Shown in pieces: positions 1-7,980 of a stretch of 64,000 nucleotides of DNA. The DNA lies in the NCBI RefSeq assembly GCF_000519205.1, contig NZ_JAFB01000010.1:191963-255962 (forward strand), written 5' to 3'. Position numbers and translations under genes: made by a program. The notes under the pieces were generated by a model. It ran no database searches and was not told the DNA's origin. It was given only the letters and a program-made list of their open reading frames with translations. Source of the DNA: Amycolatopsis taiwanensis DSM 45107. GTDB taxonomy: Bacteria > Actinomycetota > Actinomycetes > Mycobacteriales > Pseudonocardiaceae. Numbering within the stretch: the first letter of the stretch is position 1; each line of letters starts with the position of its first letter.

Positions 1-303
1 CACGACGTTGTTGTCCGCGTGCACCGAGTTGAGCACCGCGTACGCCAGCACGCTCGCGACACAACCCAGCACGGTGATGATCGCGGCCCAGCCAGCGCGG
101 GGCCACGGCCGGCCGGACAGCGGGGCGCCGTCCGGGGTGAGCATGCCGACCAGGTAGACCAGGCTGAACACCAACACCGCGCCGGGCAGCGCGAACAGCG
201 GCAGGCCGAGAAACGCGGCGAGGAGGAATGTCCAGGAGCCGGCCAGGACCGCGCAGCAGCCCGCGGCCCACACGCCGGCGAGCTGCAGAAGGATCACACG
301 CAC
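1..303 (-). CDS. Membrane protein, partial (C-terminus beyond left edge)
   Basis: Only the first 101 residues are in the window. The frame is open to base 1 and starts at GTG (303-301), preceded by an AGGG Shine-Dalgarno-like stretch about 9 nt upstream. The visible protein is strongly hydrophobic, with likely membrane spans at about residues 4-22, 24-52 (containing LAAFLGLPLFALPGAVLVFS) and 73-91. A short polar loop (TPDGAPLSGRPWPRAGW) lies between the second and third spans. I do not recognise a family, and no catalytic motif is visible. It is divergent from the next gene (399), with 95 bp between them. Confidence 0.5.
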   Translation of the reverse strand, partial: MRVILLQLAGVWAAGCCAVLAGSWTFLLAAFLGLPLFALPGAVLVFSLVYLVGMLTPDGAPLSGRPWPRAGWAAIITVLGCVASVLAYAVLNSVHADNNVV

Positions 304-398
304 GCCGCGTACCCTGCCAGGTCCGCCGCGTCGCCGTCTTGCGCGGAAACTCAACCGGCCTTCCCGGGATTTCGCCGATCAGCGGGTAATCTCAGCGG

Positions 399-1193
399 GT
401 GACCGCCGGCCCGAGAACCGAAAGCCCACCGGAGCGTGTGCGGGCGGCCTTCGGGGTCGAGGCCGAGCCCGAACGGCTCCCGGGCAGTTCCGTGTGGCGT
501 TGCGGCGGGATCGTGCTGAAGCCGGTGGCCGACCGCGCCCGGGCGGTGTGGCTGGCGCGCGTGCTGCGGCGGGTCGACGCGGCCGGGGTGCGGGTCGCCC
601 GCCCGGTCCGCGCCACCGACGGGCGGTGGATCGTCGGGGGCTGGGCGGCGAGCCGGTACCTGAGCGGAACCCCCGAATGCCGGTACGACGAGATCATCCC
701 GGCCACGCTGCGGCTGGCCCAGGCCATCACCGGCGAGCCGCGGCCCGGCTTCCGCCGCAAGGACGCCAACGCGCTCGCCGACCGCATCGCGTGGGAAGAG
801 GCCGATATCCCGATCGCCGAGAACAAGGGCGGGCGCTGGTTCGAGGTGCTCGCCGTGGCGCGAAGGCAAGTGCGGCTGCCCGACCAGGTGGTGCCTGGTG
901 ACCTTTTCGGCAGCCTGCTGTTCGACGGTGCCGAACCACCCGGCGTCGTCGATTTCGACCCGTATTACCGCCCCGCCGAATGGGGGGCCGCGATCGCCGT
1001 GGTGGACGCGGTTTCCTGGGGCGGCGCGGATATCGAACTGCTTCACCGGTGGTCACATCTGCCCGAGTGGTCCCAACTGTTGCTGCGCGCGTTACTCTTC
1101 CGCCTCGCCGGGCACGCGTTGAACCCGCGCGCCACGGCTTCCGCGCTCGACGGCCTGCGTGGCGCCGCCAGTGCGGTGAGTGAAATCCTTTGA
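399..1193 (+). CDS. APH/phosphotransferase-like protein (TIGR02569-type)
   Basis: A 264-residue cytosolic protein of the actinobacterial family often annotated TIGR02569, distantly related to aminoglycoside phosphotransferase/fructosamine-kinase folds. The fold signature is the stretch near residues 165-190: a PGDLFGSLLF segment where kinases have HGD plus the Asn/Asp loop, followed by VVDFDPYYRP where they have the metal-binding Asp. The canonical His of HGD is Pro here, so classical kinase chemistry is doubtful. The start is GTG at 399. The substrate is unknown. It stands alone, 140 bp before the nitrite reductase operon. Family assignment is from recalled motif resemblance only. Confidence 0.6.
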   Translation: MTAGPRTESPPERVRAAFGVEAEPERLPGSSVWRCGGIVLKPVADRARAVWLARVLRRVDAAGVRVARPVRATDGRWIVGGWAASRYLSGTPECRYDEIIPATLRLAQAITGEPRPGFRRKDANALADRIAWEEADIPIAENKGGRWFEVLAVARRQVRLPDQVVPGDLFGSLLFDGAEPPGVVDFDPYYRPAEWGAAIAVVDAVSWGGADIELLHRWSHLPEWSQLLLRALLFRLAGHALNPRATASALDGLRGAASAVSEIL

Positions 1194-1254
1194 TGACCTG
1201 TGCAAGTTCGCTGGGTCAATGCTCACCGGCATCCCCGTGTGACGCCGAAGAAAT

Positions 1255-1292
1255 GTCAACCGCCTGAAACATTTGGCCGTTTTCCACGTAAC
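1255..1292 (+). promoter_or_regulatory. Possible GlnR box upstream of nirB
   Basis: Four pentamers sit at exact 11-bp spacing: GTCAA (1255), GAAAC (1266), CCGTT (1277) and GTAAC (1288), each separated by 6 nt. The actinobacterial GlnR consensus is gTnAc-n6-GaAAc-n6-GtnAC-n6-GAAAc. The first, second and fourth pentamers match well and the third does not. nirBD is a known GlnR target in actinomycetes, so nitrogen control is plausible. A -10-like TACCTT lies at 1303-1308. Confidence 0.5.
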
Positions 1293-1333
1293 ACGCCGTT
1301 CCTACCTTCGGAACCGTCGGAAGGGAGGTACGC

Positions 1334-3889
1334 GTGACGCTGGCTGCGCAAACGATGCGGACCCTGGTCGTCGCCGGGCACGGCATGGTGGGGCATCGGC
1401 TCGTGGAGGTGTTGCGGGCCACGGACACCGAGGGCTCCTGGCGGGTGGTCGTGCTCGCCGAAGAGCCGCGCCCGGCGTACGACCGGGTCGCACTGACATC
1501 GTATGTAGACGGATGGGACGCGCGTGCGCTCAGCCTGTCCGGCTCGGACTACGCCGGCGATGAACGGGTGGGCCTGCGGCTGGGCGACCCGGTCCGGCGG
1601 ATCGACCGGGCGGCCCGGACGGTGACCACGGCGGGCGGCTTCAGGCAGGCCCACGATGCGCTCGTGCTCGCCACCGGCTCCCGCCCGTTCGTGCCCCCGG
1701 TGCCCGGGCACGACCTGCCCGGCTGCTTCGTCTACCGCACCATCGAAGACCTGGACGCGATCCGGGCCGCCGTGGAGCGCGCGATGACGACCAGGCGCGG
1801 GCGGGCCGCTGCCATGGTCGTCGGCGGCGGGCTCCTCGGCCTGGAGGCCGCCAAGGCCCTGCGCGACCTGGGACTTTCCCCGCATGTGGTGGAGATGGCG
1901 CCGCGATTGATGCCGATCCAGGTGGACGAGGGCGGCGGAAGCCTGCTGCGCAAGCTGGTCACCGAGCTGGACCTGACCGTCCACACCGGAACCTCCGCCG
2001 AGCGGATCGAGGCGGACGGCGACCGCCTGTCGACGAAGCTGACCAACGGCACCGAACTGGACCTCGACCTGGTCGTGTTCTCGGCCGGGGTGCGGCCGCG
2101 CGACGAACTCGCGCGCGACGCGGGCTTGGCTGTCGGCGAGCGCGGCGGAATCCTGGTCGACCTTTCGTGCCGTACCAGCGACCCGGACATCTTCGCCGTC
2201 GGCGAATGTGCTGCGGTCGAAGGCCGGTGTTACGGCCTCGTCGCGCCGGGCTACACGATGGCTGAGATCGTCTCGGCACAACTGCTGGGTGCCGAAGGCG
2301 TGTTCCCCGGCGCGGACATGTCGGCGAAGTTGAAGCTCATGGGCGTCGACGTGGCGAGCTTCGGTGACGCGCACGCGACCACCGAAGGCGCGCTGGAGGT
2401 CGTGCTCGCCGACGCGGTTTCCGGCTACTACAAGAAACTCGTGGTCTCCAGCAGGGACAAGACCCTGCTGGGCGGCATCCTGGTCGGCGACGCCGGCTCG
2501 TACAACCTGCTCCGGCCGCTGGTCGGCAGACGGCTTCCGGCCGACCCGGCCACGATGCTCGCGCCGGAGGGGAACGGCAACGGCGGCGTCGGTATCCAGG
2601 CGCTGCCGGACGAGGCGCAGATCTGCTCGTGCAATGCGGTGAGCAAGGGCGCGATCTGCGGCGCGATCGTCACGCAGGGCTGTGACAGCGTCGCGGCGAT
2701 CAAGACCTGCACGAAGGCGGGCACCACGTGCGGCTCCTGCGTGCCGATGCTGTCCAAGATGCTGGACCTGTGCGGGGTCGAGCGGTCCAAGGCCGTGTGC
2801 GAGCACTTCGCGCACTCGCGCCAGGAACTGTTCGAGATCGTCAAGGCCACCCGGATCACCACGTTCGGCGAGCTGATCGCCAAGCACGGCACGGGTTCCG
2901 GCTGTGCGATCTGTAAACCCGCGGCTGCTTCGATCCTCGCCACCATCGACACCACCGAGCGCAACGGCGGTCACATCCTCGACGGCGAGCAGGCCACCCT
3001 CCAGGACACCAACGACCATTTTTTGGCCAACATGCAGAAGAACGGCACCTATTCGGTGGTGCCACGCCTGCCCGGCGGCGAGATCACGCCCGACAAGCTG
3101 ATCGTGCTCGGCGCCGTCGCCCGGGAGTTCGGGCTCTACACCAAGATCACCGGCGGGCAGCGCATCGACCTGTTCGGCGCGACCGTCGACCAGCTACCCA
3201 ATATCTGGAAGCGGCTGGTGGACGCGGGGTTCGAGTCGGGGCACGCGTACGGCAAGGCGCTGCGCACGGTGAAGTCGTGCGTCGGCTCGACCTGGTGCCG
3301 CTACGGCGTCCAGGACAGTGTCGGCATGGCGATCGAACTGGAGTTGCGCTACCGCGGCCTGCGCTCGCCGCACAAGATCAAGGGTGGCGTTTCGGGCTGC
3401 GCCCGGGAGTGCGCCGAGGCGCGGGCCAAGGACTTCGGCGTGATCGCCACGGAGCGGGGGTGGAACCTGTACGTGGGCGGTAACGGCGGGACCCTGCCCC
3501 GTCACGCACGGCTTCTGGTGTCCGATGTGGACTCCGGGTCGCTGATCCGGTACCTCGACCGGTTCCTGATGTTCTACGTACGCACCGCGGATCGGCTGCA
3601 GCGGACCGCGTCGTGGATCGAAGACATGGATGGCGGTCTGGATCACTTACGCGAGGTCATCGTCGACGACAAGCTCGGGATCTGTGACGAGCTGGACGCG
3701 GCCATGGCCAAGCATGTGGAGAACTACGTGGACGAATGGCGCGGCGTGCTGGAGGACCCGGAGAAGCTCGCCCGCTTCACATCGTTCGTGAACGCGCCGG
3801 GAACGCCCGACCCGACCATCTCGTTCCGGGTGGAACGGGAGCAGAAGGTACCCGTTTTGCTCGGCATGCCGGAGGTGGAGTCGCGGTGA
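1334..3889 (+). CDS. nirB: Assimilatory nitrite reductase NAD(P)H, large subunit
   Basis: An 851-residue siroheme-dependent nitrite reductase that reduces nitrite to ammonium in the cytosol. Domain order: an FAD/NAD(P)-binding pyridine nucleotide oxidoreductase (about 12-300, with the GGGLLGLEAAKAL dinucleotide motif); a BFD-like [2Fe-2S] segment (CSCN...TTCGSC, about 431-475); a second Cys pair GCAIC near 520; then the nitrite/sulfite reductase half-domain. The siroheme-4Fe4S ligands are CVGSTWC (about 648) and GCAREC (about 688). Length is typical of NirB. The GTG start at 1334 has a strong AGGGAGG ribosome site. It is first in a tightly overlapping operon with nirD (GTG at 3886 overlaps the nirB stop), a HemD-like regulator and a chelatase. 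Confidence 0.97.
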   Translation: MTLAAQTMRTLVVAGHGMVGHRLVEVLRATDTEGSWRVVVLAEEPRPAYDRVALTSYVDGWDARALSLSGSDYAGDERVGLRLGDPVRRIDRAARTVTTAGGFRQAHDALVLATGSRPFVPPVPGHDLPGCFVYRTIEDLDAIRAAVERAMTTRRGRAAAMVVGGGLLGLEAAKALRDLGLSPHVVEMAPRLMPIQVDEGGGSLLRKLVTELDLTVHTGTSAERIEADGDRLSTKLTNGTELDLDLVVFSAGVRPRDELARDAGLAVGERGGILVDLSCRTSDPDIFAVGECAAVEGRCYGLVAPGYTMAEIVSAQLLGAEGVFPGADMSAKLKLMGVDVASFGDAHATTEGALEVVLADAVSGYYKKLVVSSRDKTLLGGILVGDAGSYNLLRPLVGRRLPADPATMLAPEGNGNGGVGIQALPDEAQICSCNAVSKGAICGAIVTQGCDSVAAIKTCTKAGTTCGSCVPMLSKMLDLCGVERSKAVCEHFAHSRQELFEIVKATRITTFGELIAKHGTGSGCAICKPAAASILATIDTTERNGGHILDGEQATLQDTNDHFLANMQKNGTYSVVPRLPGGEITPDKLIVLGAVAREFGLYTKITGGQRIDLFGATVDQLPNIWKRLVDAGFESGHAYGKALRTVKSCVGSTWCRYGVQDSVGMAIELELRYRGLRSPHKIKGGVSGCARECAEARAKDFGVIATERGWNLYVGGNGGTLPRHARLLVSDVDSGSLIRYLDRFLMFYVRTADRLQRTASWIEDMDGGLDHLREVIVDDKLGICDELDAAMAKHVENYVDEWRGVLEDPEKLARFTSFVNAPGTPDPTISFRVEREQKVPVLLGMPEVESR

Positions 3890-4224
3890 CCGTGATGCGT
3901 GCCGAGATGGTGCCCGTGTGCGAGGTGGACCGGCTGGCCCCGGGGCGCGGGGTTGCCGCGCTGCTGCCCGACGGCCGGCAGGTGGCGATCTTCCGTACCG
4001 GGCGCGACGAGTTCTACGGACTGTCCAACATGGACCCGTTCGGCCGGGCAGCGGTGCTGTCGCGCGGGTTGACCGGCGATGCCCAGGGCGTGCCGTTCGT
4101 AGCGTCGCCGCTGCTCAAGCAACGGTTCGATCTGCGCACCGGCGTGTGCCTCGACGACGAGACGGTGAGAGTGCGCGCCTACCGGGTGCACGTCGTCGAT
4201 GGGGTGGTGCACGTCCGGCCATGA
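3886..4224 (+). CDS. nirD: Nitrite reductase small subunit
   Basis: A 112-residue Rieske-fold partner of NirB. It contains the family landmarks DGRQVAIFRTG, YGLSNMDPF and a C-terminal FDLRTGVCLDD segment. No Rieske Cys/His cluster ligands are present, as is usual for NirD. The GTG at 3886 overlaps the nirB stop codon and follows GGAGGTGGAG; the frame is open further upstream, but that part lies inside nirB. It ends by overlapping the ATG of the next gene (ATGA at 4221-4224), so translation is probably coupled. Confidence 0.95.
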   Translation: MTVMRAEMVPVCEVDRLAPGRGVAALLPDGRQVAIFRTGRDEFYGLSNMDPFGRAAVLSRGLTGDAQGVPFVASPLLKQRFDLRTGVCLDDETVRVRAYRVHVVDGVVHVRP

Positions 4225-5348
4225 ACATCGTTTCGCCGCCCGGCATCCCGCCTCTGGCCGGCTTCGCGGTGGGGATCACCGCGGCAAGGCGCGCCAACGA
4301 GCTCGGCGCGCTTTTCGTACGCAAGGGCGCAACCGTTCGGTACGGTCCGGCGATCCGGATCGTACCGCTGGCCGACGACACCGAACTGCGCTCCGCGACC
4401 GTCGCATTGCTCGAGCATCCGCCGGACCTGGTGGTGGCCACCACGGGCATCGGGTTCCGTGGCTGGATCGAGGCGGCCGAGGGCTGGGGGCTCGGCGAAG
4501 AGTTGCTCGTCCGGCTGGGCAAGGCGACACTGCTGGCGCGCGGGCCGAAGGCGCGGGGCGCGATCCGTGCCGCCGGCCTGTCCGAGGACTATTCACCGAA
4601 GTCGGAGAGCAACGCGGAACTGCTGCAGCACCTGCTCGACTCCGGAGTGGACGGTCGGCGGATCGCCGTGCAGCTGCATGGGGAACCCTTGCCGTACTTC
4701 GTTGATTCGCTGGCCGAGGCCGGCGCTGAGGTGATCGAGGTGCCGGTCTACCGCTGGGTGGGCCCCGCCGACCCCGGCCCGCTCGACCGGCTGATCGACG
4801 CCGTGCTGGGCGGGGCCGTCGATGCGATGCCGTTCACCAGCGCACCCGCCGCGGCGAGCACCCTGGCACTGGCCCGGCGGACCGGGCGTCAGGCCGCGCT
4901 CGTCGACGCCTTCACTTATCGGGTGCTCGTGGCCTGCGTCGGGCCGATCGCGGCGGCACCGCTGGCCGCGCTCGGTATCCCGGTCGTGCAGCCCACGCGG
5001 GCCCGGATCGGCGCGCTGGCCCGCGAAGTGGCCGAGGCTCTCCAGGCCCGGTCGCCGCGGTTGCGCGTTGCCGGACGCGGCATCGAGCTGCGTGGCCAGG
5101 CGGCCATTGTGGACGGTCAGTTGCGGGAGGTGGCGCCCGCGCCGATGGCCGTGTTACGGGCGCTGGCGGCCGAACCCGGCCATGTCGTCTCGCGCCGTGA
5201 GCTGACCGCGGTGCTCCCGGGCGGCGGCGAGGAACACGCGGTCGAGACCGCCGTCGGCCGTCTGCGCGCGTCCCTCGGCGAAGCCACGCTGGTGCAGACC
5301 GTGGTCAAACGCGGTTACCGCCTGGCTGTGGAAAGAGACACGCCGTGA
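4221..5348 (+). CDS. Uroporphyrinogen-III synthase-like protein fused to winged-helix DNA-binding domain
   Basis: A 375-residue two-domain protein. Residues about 10-265 are a HemD-type domain (TTGIGFRGWIEAAE; FTSAPAA). Residues about 285-370 are an OmpR-type winged helix (VSRRELTAVLPGG ... VETAVGRLRASLG ... VVKRGYRL). HemD-HTH fusions next to nirBD are known in actinobacteria. They are generally viewed as regulators, or as dual synthase-regulators that supply siroheme precursors for NirB. The ATG at 4221 overlaps the nirD stop; an upstream in-frame extension inside nirD is rejected. It ends by overlapping the chelatase start (GTGA at 5345-5348). Whether the synthase half is catalytically active cannot be told from sequence. 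Confidence 0.88.
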   Translation: MNIVSPPGIPPLAGFAVGITAARRANELGALFVRKGATVRYGPAIRIVPLADDTELRSATVALLEHPPDLVVATTGIGFRGWIEAAEGWGLGEELLVRLGKATLLARGPKARGAIRAAGLSEDYSPKSESNAELLQHLLDSGVDGRRIAVQLHGEPLPYFVDSLAEAGAEVIEVPVYRWVGPADPGPLDRLIDAVLGGAVDAMPFTSAPAAASTLALARRTGRQAALVDAFTYRVLVACVGPIAAAPLAALGIPVVQPTRARIGALAREVAEALQARSPRLRVAGRGIELRGQAAIVDGQLREVAPAPMAVLRALAAEPGHVVSRRELTAVLPGGGEEHAVETAVGRLRASLGEATLVQTVVKRGYRLAVERDTP

Positions 5349-6025
5349 TCGTGCTGGTGGCGCATGGAACCCGGGCTCTGGAGGGTGCGCTGGTCGTCGA
5401 GGCACTGGCCAAGCGGGTGTGGGAAGAGGCGGATGTGCCCGTCCTGCTCGCCTATGCCGATGTTCGCCGGCCCGGCCTGACGCCGGTGCTGGACTCGGTA
5501 CGCGGGCATCGGACCGTCGTGATCCCCGCGTTCCTGGCCTCCGGTTACCACGTGCGCACCGACATCCCCGCCCAGATCGCGGCAAGTGGGCATCCCGACG
5601 TCGTGCTCGCCGAGGCGTTCGGCCCCGCTCCGGAACTGCTCGACGTGCTGCGGGACCGGCTCGACCGGGCGGGCTACCGGAACGGCGACGCGGTCGTGCT
5701 CGCCGCAGCCGGGTCGAGCGATCCATTCGCACTCGCCGAAGTCCGGCTGGTGGCCGAGGCACTGTCCTGCCGGCTGGGCACCTATGTCCGCGTCGGCTAT
5801 ACGGCCACGGCGCAACCGTCTGTCGCCGACGCGGTGTCGCTCGCCCGCGGCCAGGGGCGCCGGGTCGCGGTGGCCGCCTGGCTGCTCGCGCCCGGCCTCT
5901 TCCACCGCAGGGCGGCCGAGTCGGGCGCCGACGTGGTTGCCGAGCCGCTCGGCTCCCATCCCGGCGTCGTCGACCTCATATTGCTTCGCTACCGCCAGGC
6001 GCTGCGCCGTTCGGTTGCCGTATAG
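5345..6025 (+). CDS. Sirohydrochlorin chelatase (CbiX/SirB family)
   Basis: A 226-residue class II chelatase that would insert Fe2+ into sirohydrochlorin for the siroheme of NirB. The N-terminal half carries the metal-binding His in LVAHGTR (His7) and a second in SGYHVRTDIP. The C-terminal half is the degenerate second repeat (LAAAGSSDPFALAE), as in two-domain long-form CbiX. Start is GTG 5345, overlapping the upstream stop. It is the last gene of the nirB-nirD-hemD-chelatase operon, so the operon encodes both the enzyme and its cofactor supply. Confidence 0.9.
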   Translation: MIVLVAHGTRALEGALVVEALAKRVWEEADVPVLLAYADVRRPGLTPVLDSVRGHRTVVIPAFLASGYHVRTDIPAQIAASGHPDVVLAEAFGPAPELLDVLRDRLDRAGYRNGDAVVLAAAGSSDPFALAEVRLVAEALSCRLGTYVRVGYTATAQPSVADAVSLARGQGRRVAVAAWLLAPGLFHRRAAESGADVVAEPLGSHPGVVDLILLRYRQALRRSVAV

Positions 6026-6028
6026 GCA

Positions 6029-6068
6029 CCGGTCCAGGCGGCGCGCAGTTCGGGGAAGTCACGGACGG
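6029..6068. repeat. Displaced copy of the 3' end of the downstream winged-helix gene
   Basis: Bases 6029-6068 match 6401-6440 at 37 of 40 positions, 372 bp apart. On the minus strand the 6401 copy encodes the last residues (RGVPELRVAWTG) of the winged-helix gene ending at 6397. The 6029 copy reads RDFPELRAAWTG without an immediate stop. A 103-codon ORF lies between the two copies. This looks like a gene-end scar left by an insertion or partial duplication. Confidence 0.75.
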
Positions 6069-6379
6069 TGGGCGCAGTGTCCGGAACGCCGCAACTGCTT
6101 TCCGATCACCGTGCGATGGGCGAAGATGTCTGCGTGTTCATCCTGGCAAACCTTCCCGCTGTCTACTACTTCTGCAAGGCACGCCTGAACGAGGAATTCC
6201 CAATTGAGGACGGTGTGGACGACCAGGGCTTGCGCCTGCGCCTGGAGCACAGCGTGCACGCGCTGCGCACGCTGGTTTACGGGAACGAGGCATGGCATCA
6301 GGCGGACGCCGACGTCCGGAAGATCGCCGCCCGCTACGCCACTCACCCCGAGTACCCGGCGCTCGGCCTCGACGCCTGA
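6068..6379 (+). CDS. Hypothetical small protein
   Basis: A 103-residue ORF of unknown function lying between two copies of a 40-bp sequence (6029-6068 and 6401-6440). The GTG at 6068 falls in the first copy. An internal ATG at 6116 (MGEDVCVFILANLPAVYYFC) may be the true start. The C-terminal part (VRKIAARYATHPEYP) vaguely resembles the end of actinobacterial DUF6221 proteins (ALPYADHPDY), but the similarity is too short to assign. No signal peptide is evident. It may be a small gene inserted into the tail of the neighbour. Confidence 0.45.
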   Translation: MGAVSGTPQLLSDHRAMGEDVCVFILANLPAVYYFCKARLNEEFPIEDGVDDQGLRLRLEHSVHALRTLVYGNEAWHQADADVRKIAARYATHPEYPALGLDA

Positions 6380-6396
6380 TCGGCCGCGGTTGAAGG

Positions 6397-7521
6397 TCAA
6401 CCGGTCCAGGCGACGCGCAGTTCGGGGACGCCACGGACGGCGGCGACGCGCTCGGCCTCGGCTTCGACCTCCCGCTTCACGGCGGGTCGCAATGTCCAAA
6501 ATGGATGAACGGTGAAGTCGAGGCGCTTGCGTCCGGCCGCCTTGGTGCGCCACGTCCCGGCGACCTCCCCGTGCACCAGCAGCGCGCCGGGGTTACCGAT
6601 GATCTTCCAGATTTCCTTCTGCCGAGCCTTGTCCGGCACCAGCAGCCCGCGGTCGCGGGCCTGCAGGAACGGATCCCACGGCGGCAGTAACCGCACGACG
6701 CCGGGCTCCGGCGGGTTCTCCAGGGCCGGCACATCTCCCGTTGGGAGAAAGGCCTTGCGGCCGTCCACCCGCACCTCGGTGAGGCCGTCCGGCCATATGC
6801 GCTTGGCCATCGTCGCCGTGGTGCCCACGAAACCGGCCGCTTCCGTGGGCGTGGCCGGTCCGTGGAGGCGCAGGTAGGCCACGACCACGGCGGTTGCCGC
6901 GGCCGGGTCCGGTTCGGTTCGCATCGGCGGGCTGCCTTCGAGCGGCGCGAGCGTGGCCGGTGAGGCGCCCGCCTCCAGCCGGGTGCCGCCGTGGACCGCG
7001 GCAAGGCGCATCACCTGCTCCGAAACGTGCGTCGCCTGGCAACCCCGGCACCATGCGGACAACCCGGACGGGATGATCTTGGTGATGGCGGTGCTGACCG
7101 CACCCTTCGTCATCGGCTCGTGCACGACCTCGCGGATCGCGCGGGCGGTGGCGAACAAGCCGTCGAGCGCGCCTACCCCGGCCGCCTCCACCATCCGCCG
7201 TTGGAAGAGCATCCGGTTCATCGCGTCGGTCTCGTCCAGCGGGACGAGCGCCGACGTCACCGCGGGCAACTCGTCCCGCCGGTGGAAGTGCGGCGCGCCG
7301 CGGTGCGTCCACGCGAGCACGAACCGGGGATCGTCCACCATGGACTCTTCGGTGACCTCATCGGCCACGCGGGCGGCGAGTGAGAGCGCCGCCGTGTCCC
7401 GTTGGGTGTTCTGCAGGCCGAGGTCGAACACCGCGAGCGTGTTCGGGTCCGTCTCGTCCCGGTGCAGCCCGTGGGCCGCGATCCGATGGGCGAGCACCTG
7501 TTCGCGATCGACTTCCAGCAA
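6397..7521 (-). CDS. Winged-helix DNA-binding protein (HTH_42 / AlkX-AlkZ-like)
   Basis: A 374-residue protein of the HTH_42 superfamily, whose characterised members include DNA glycosylases that excise bulky or crosslink lesions. Landmarks are LVHGEVAGTWRTKAAGRKRLDFTV split across residues about 325-350, LLPPWDPFLQARDR (about 290) and GPATPTEAAGFVG (winged helix, about 225). The QxQ/QxD catalytic signature of AlkZ is not obvious, so enzymatic activity is uncertain. Start is TTG at 7521, preceded by AAGGGA about 6 nt upstream. It lies 9 bp after the DUF3224 gene on the same strand, probably co-transcribed. Its 3' end is partly duplicated at 6029-6068. Confidence 0.75.
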   Translation of the reverse strand: MLEVDREQVLAHRIAAHGLHRDETDPNTLAVFDLGLQNTQRDTAALSLAARVADEVTEESMVDDPRFVLAWTHRGAPHFHRRDELPAVTSALVPLDETDAMNRMLFQRRMVEAAGVGALDGLFATARAIREVVHEPMTKGAVSTAITKIIPSGLSAWCRGCQATHVSEQVMRLAAVHGGTRLEAGASPATLAPLEGSPPMRTEPDPAAATAVVVAYLRLHGPATPTEAAGFVGTTATMAKRIWPDGLTEVRVDGRKAFLPTGDVPALENPPEPGVVRLLPPWDPFLQARDRGLLVPDKARQKEIWKIIGNPGALLVHGEVAGTWRTKAAGRKRLDFTVHPFWTLRPAVKREVEAEAERVAAVRGVPELRVAWTG

Positions 7522-7530
7522 GATCGTCCC

Positions 7531-7917
7531 TTACAGCTTGTAGTCGAAGGTGTAGTTCATGGTCCTGCTGGAGCCCCACACGGTGCCAGTTCCCCTGATA
7601 CCGGCCAGATCGCCGGTGCCGGAGCCGGGTACCACGATGAACGTTCCCTGCACCCCTTCGGCCCCATAACCAACCTCGTGCCGGAGGACGAAACTGCCCT
7701 TGCGGCCCTCGACGGTGCCCTCGATGCGCTCGAATCCGGGCGCCTTCTGGTCGGTGTGGCCCTCACCGGGGTAGTACATCAGGTAATCGCAGGTGGAGCT
7801 GCCTTCGATCACGCCGGTGTAGCCAAAGGTCACATGCGCGTGGGCGAACCGCGGAGCGTTCTCCCCGCCGCTGACGATGTTCTCGGTCCAGCCCTGGACG
7901 GTGAAGGTGTCGGTCAT
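7531..7917 (-). CDS. DUF3224 family protein
   Basis: A 128-residue beta-barrel-like protein matching DUF3224: N-terminal TDTFTVQGWTE, a YTGVIEGSSTCDYLMYY strand pair, and GSFVLRHEVGY near the centre. The preferred start is ATG at 7917 (MTDTF), which leaves 63 bp to the divergent WYL regulator; a longer in-frame extension to 7947 is less likely. Function is unknown. DUF3224 genes are often next to a YafY/WYL-type regulator, as here, so the regulator probably controls it. Confidence 0.85.
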   Translation of the reverse strand: MTDTFTVQGWTENIVSGGENAPRFAHAHVTFGYTGVIEGSSTCDYLMYYPGEGHTDQKAPGFERIEGTVEGRKGSFVLRHEVGYGAEGVQGTFIVVPGSGTGDLAGIRGTGTVWGSSRTMNYTFDYKL

Positions 7918-7980
7918 GGCGCAAAGTCTGCCGCCCATACCTGTCATCTTGTGTCAGGCTTTTGGTGGAGGCTGAGATTT

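Noticed and set aside
1256..3019. 587-codon minus-strand frame opposite nirB
   Set aside because: It is antisense to a strongly conserved gene, lacks family resemblance, and reflects GC-rich third-position bias.
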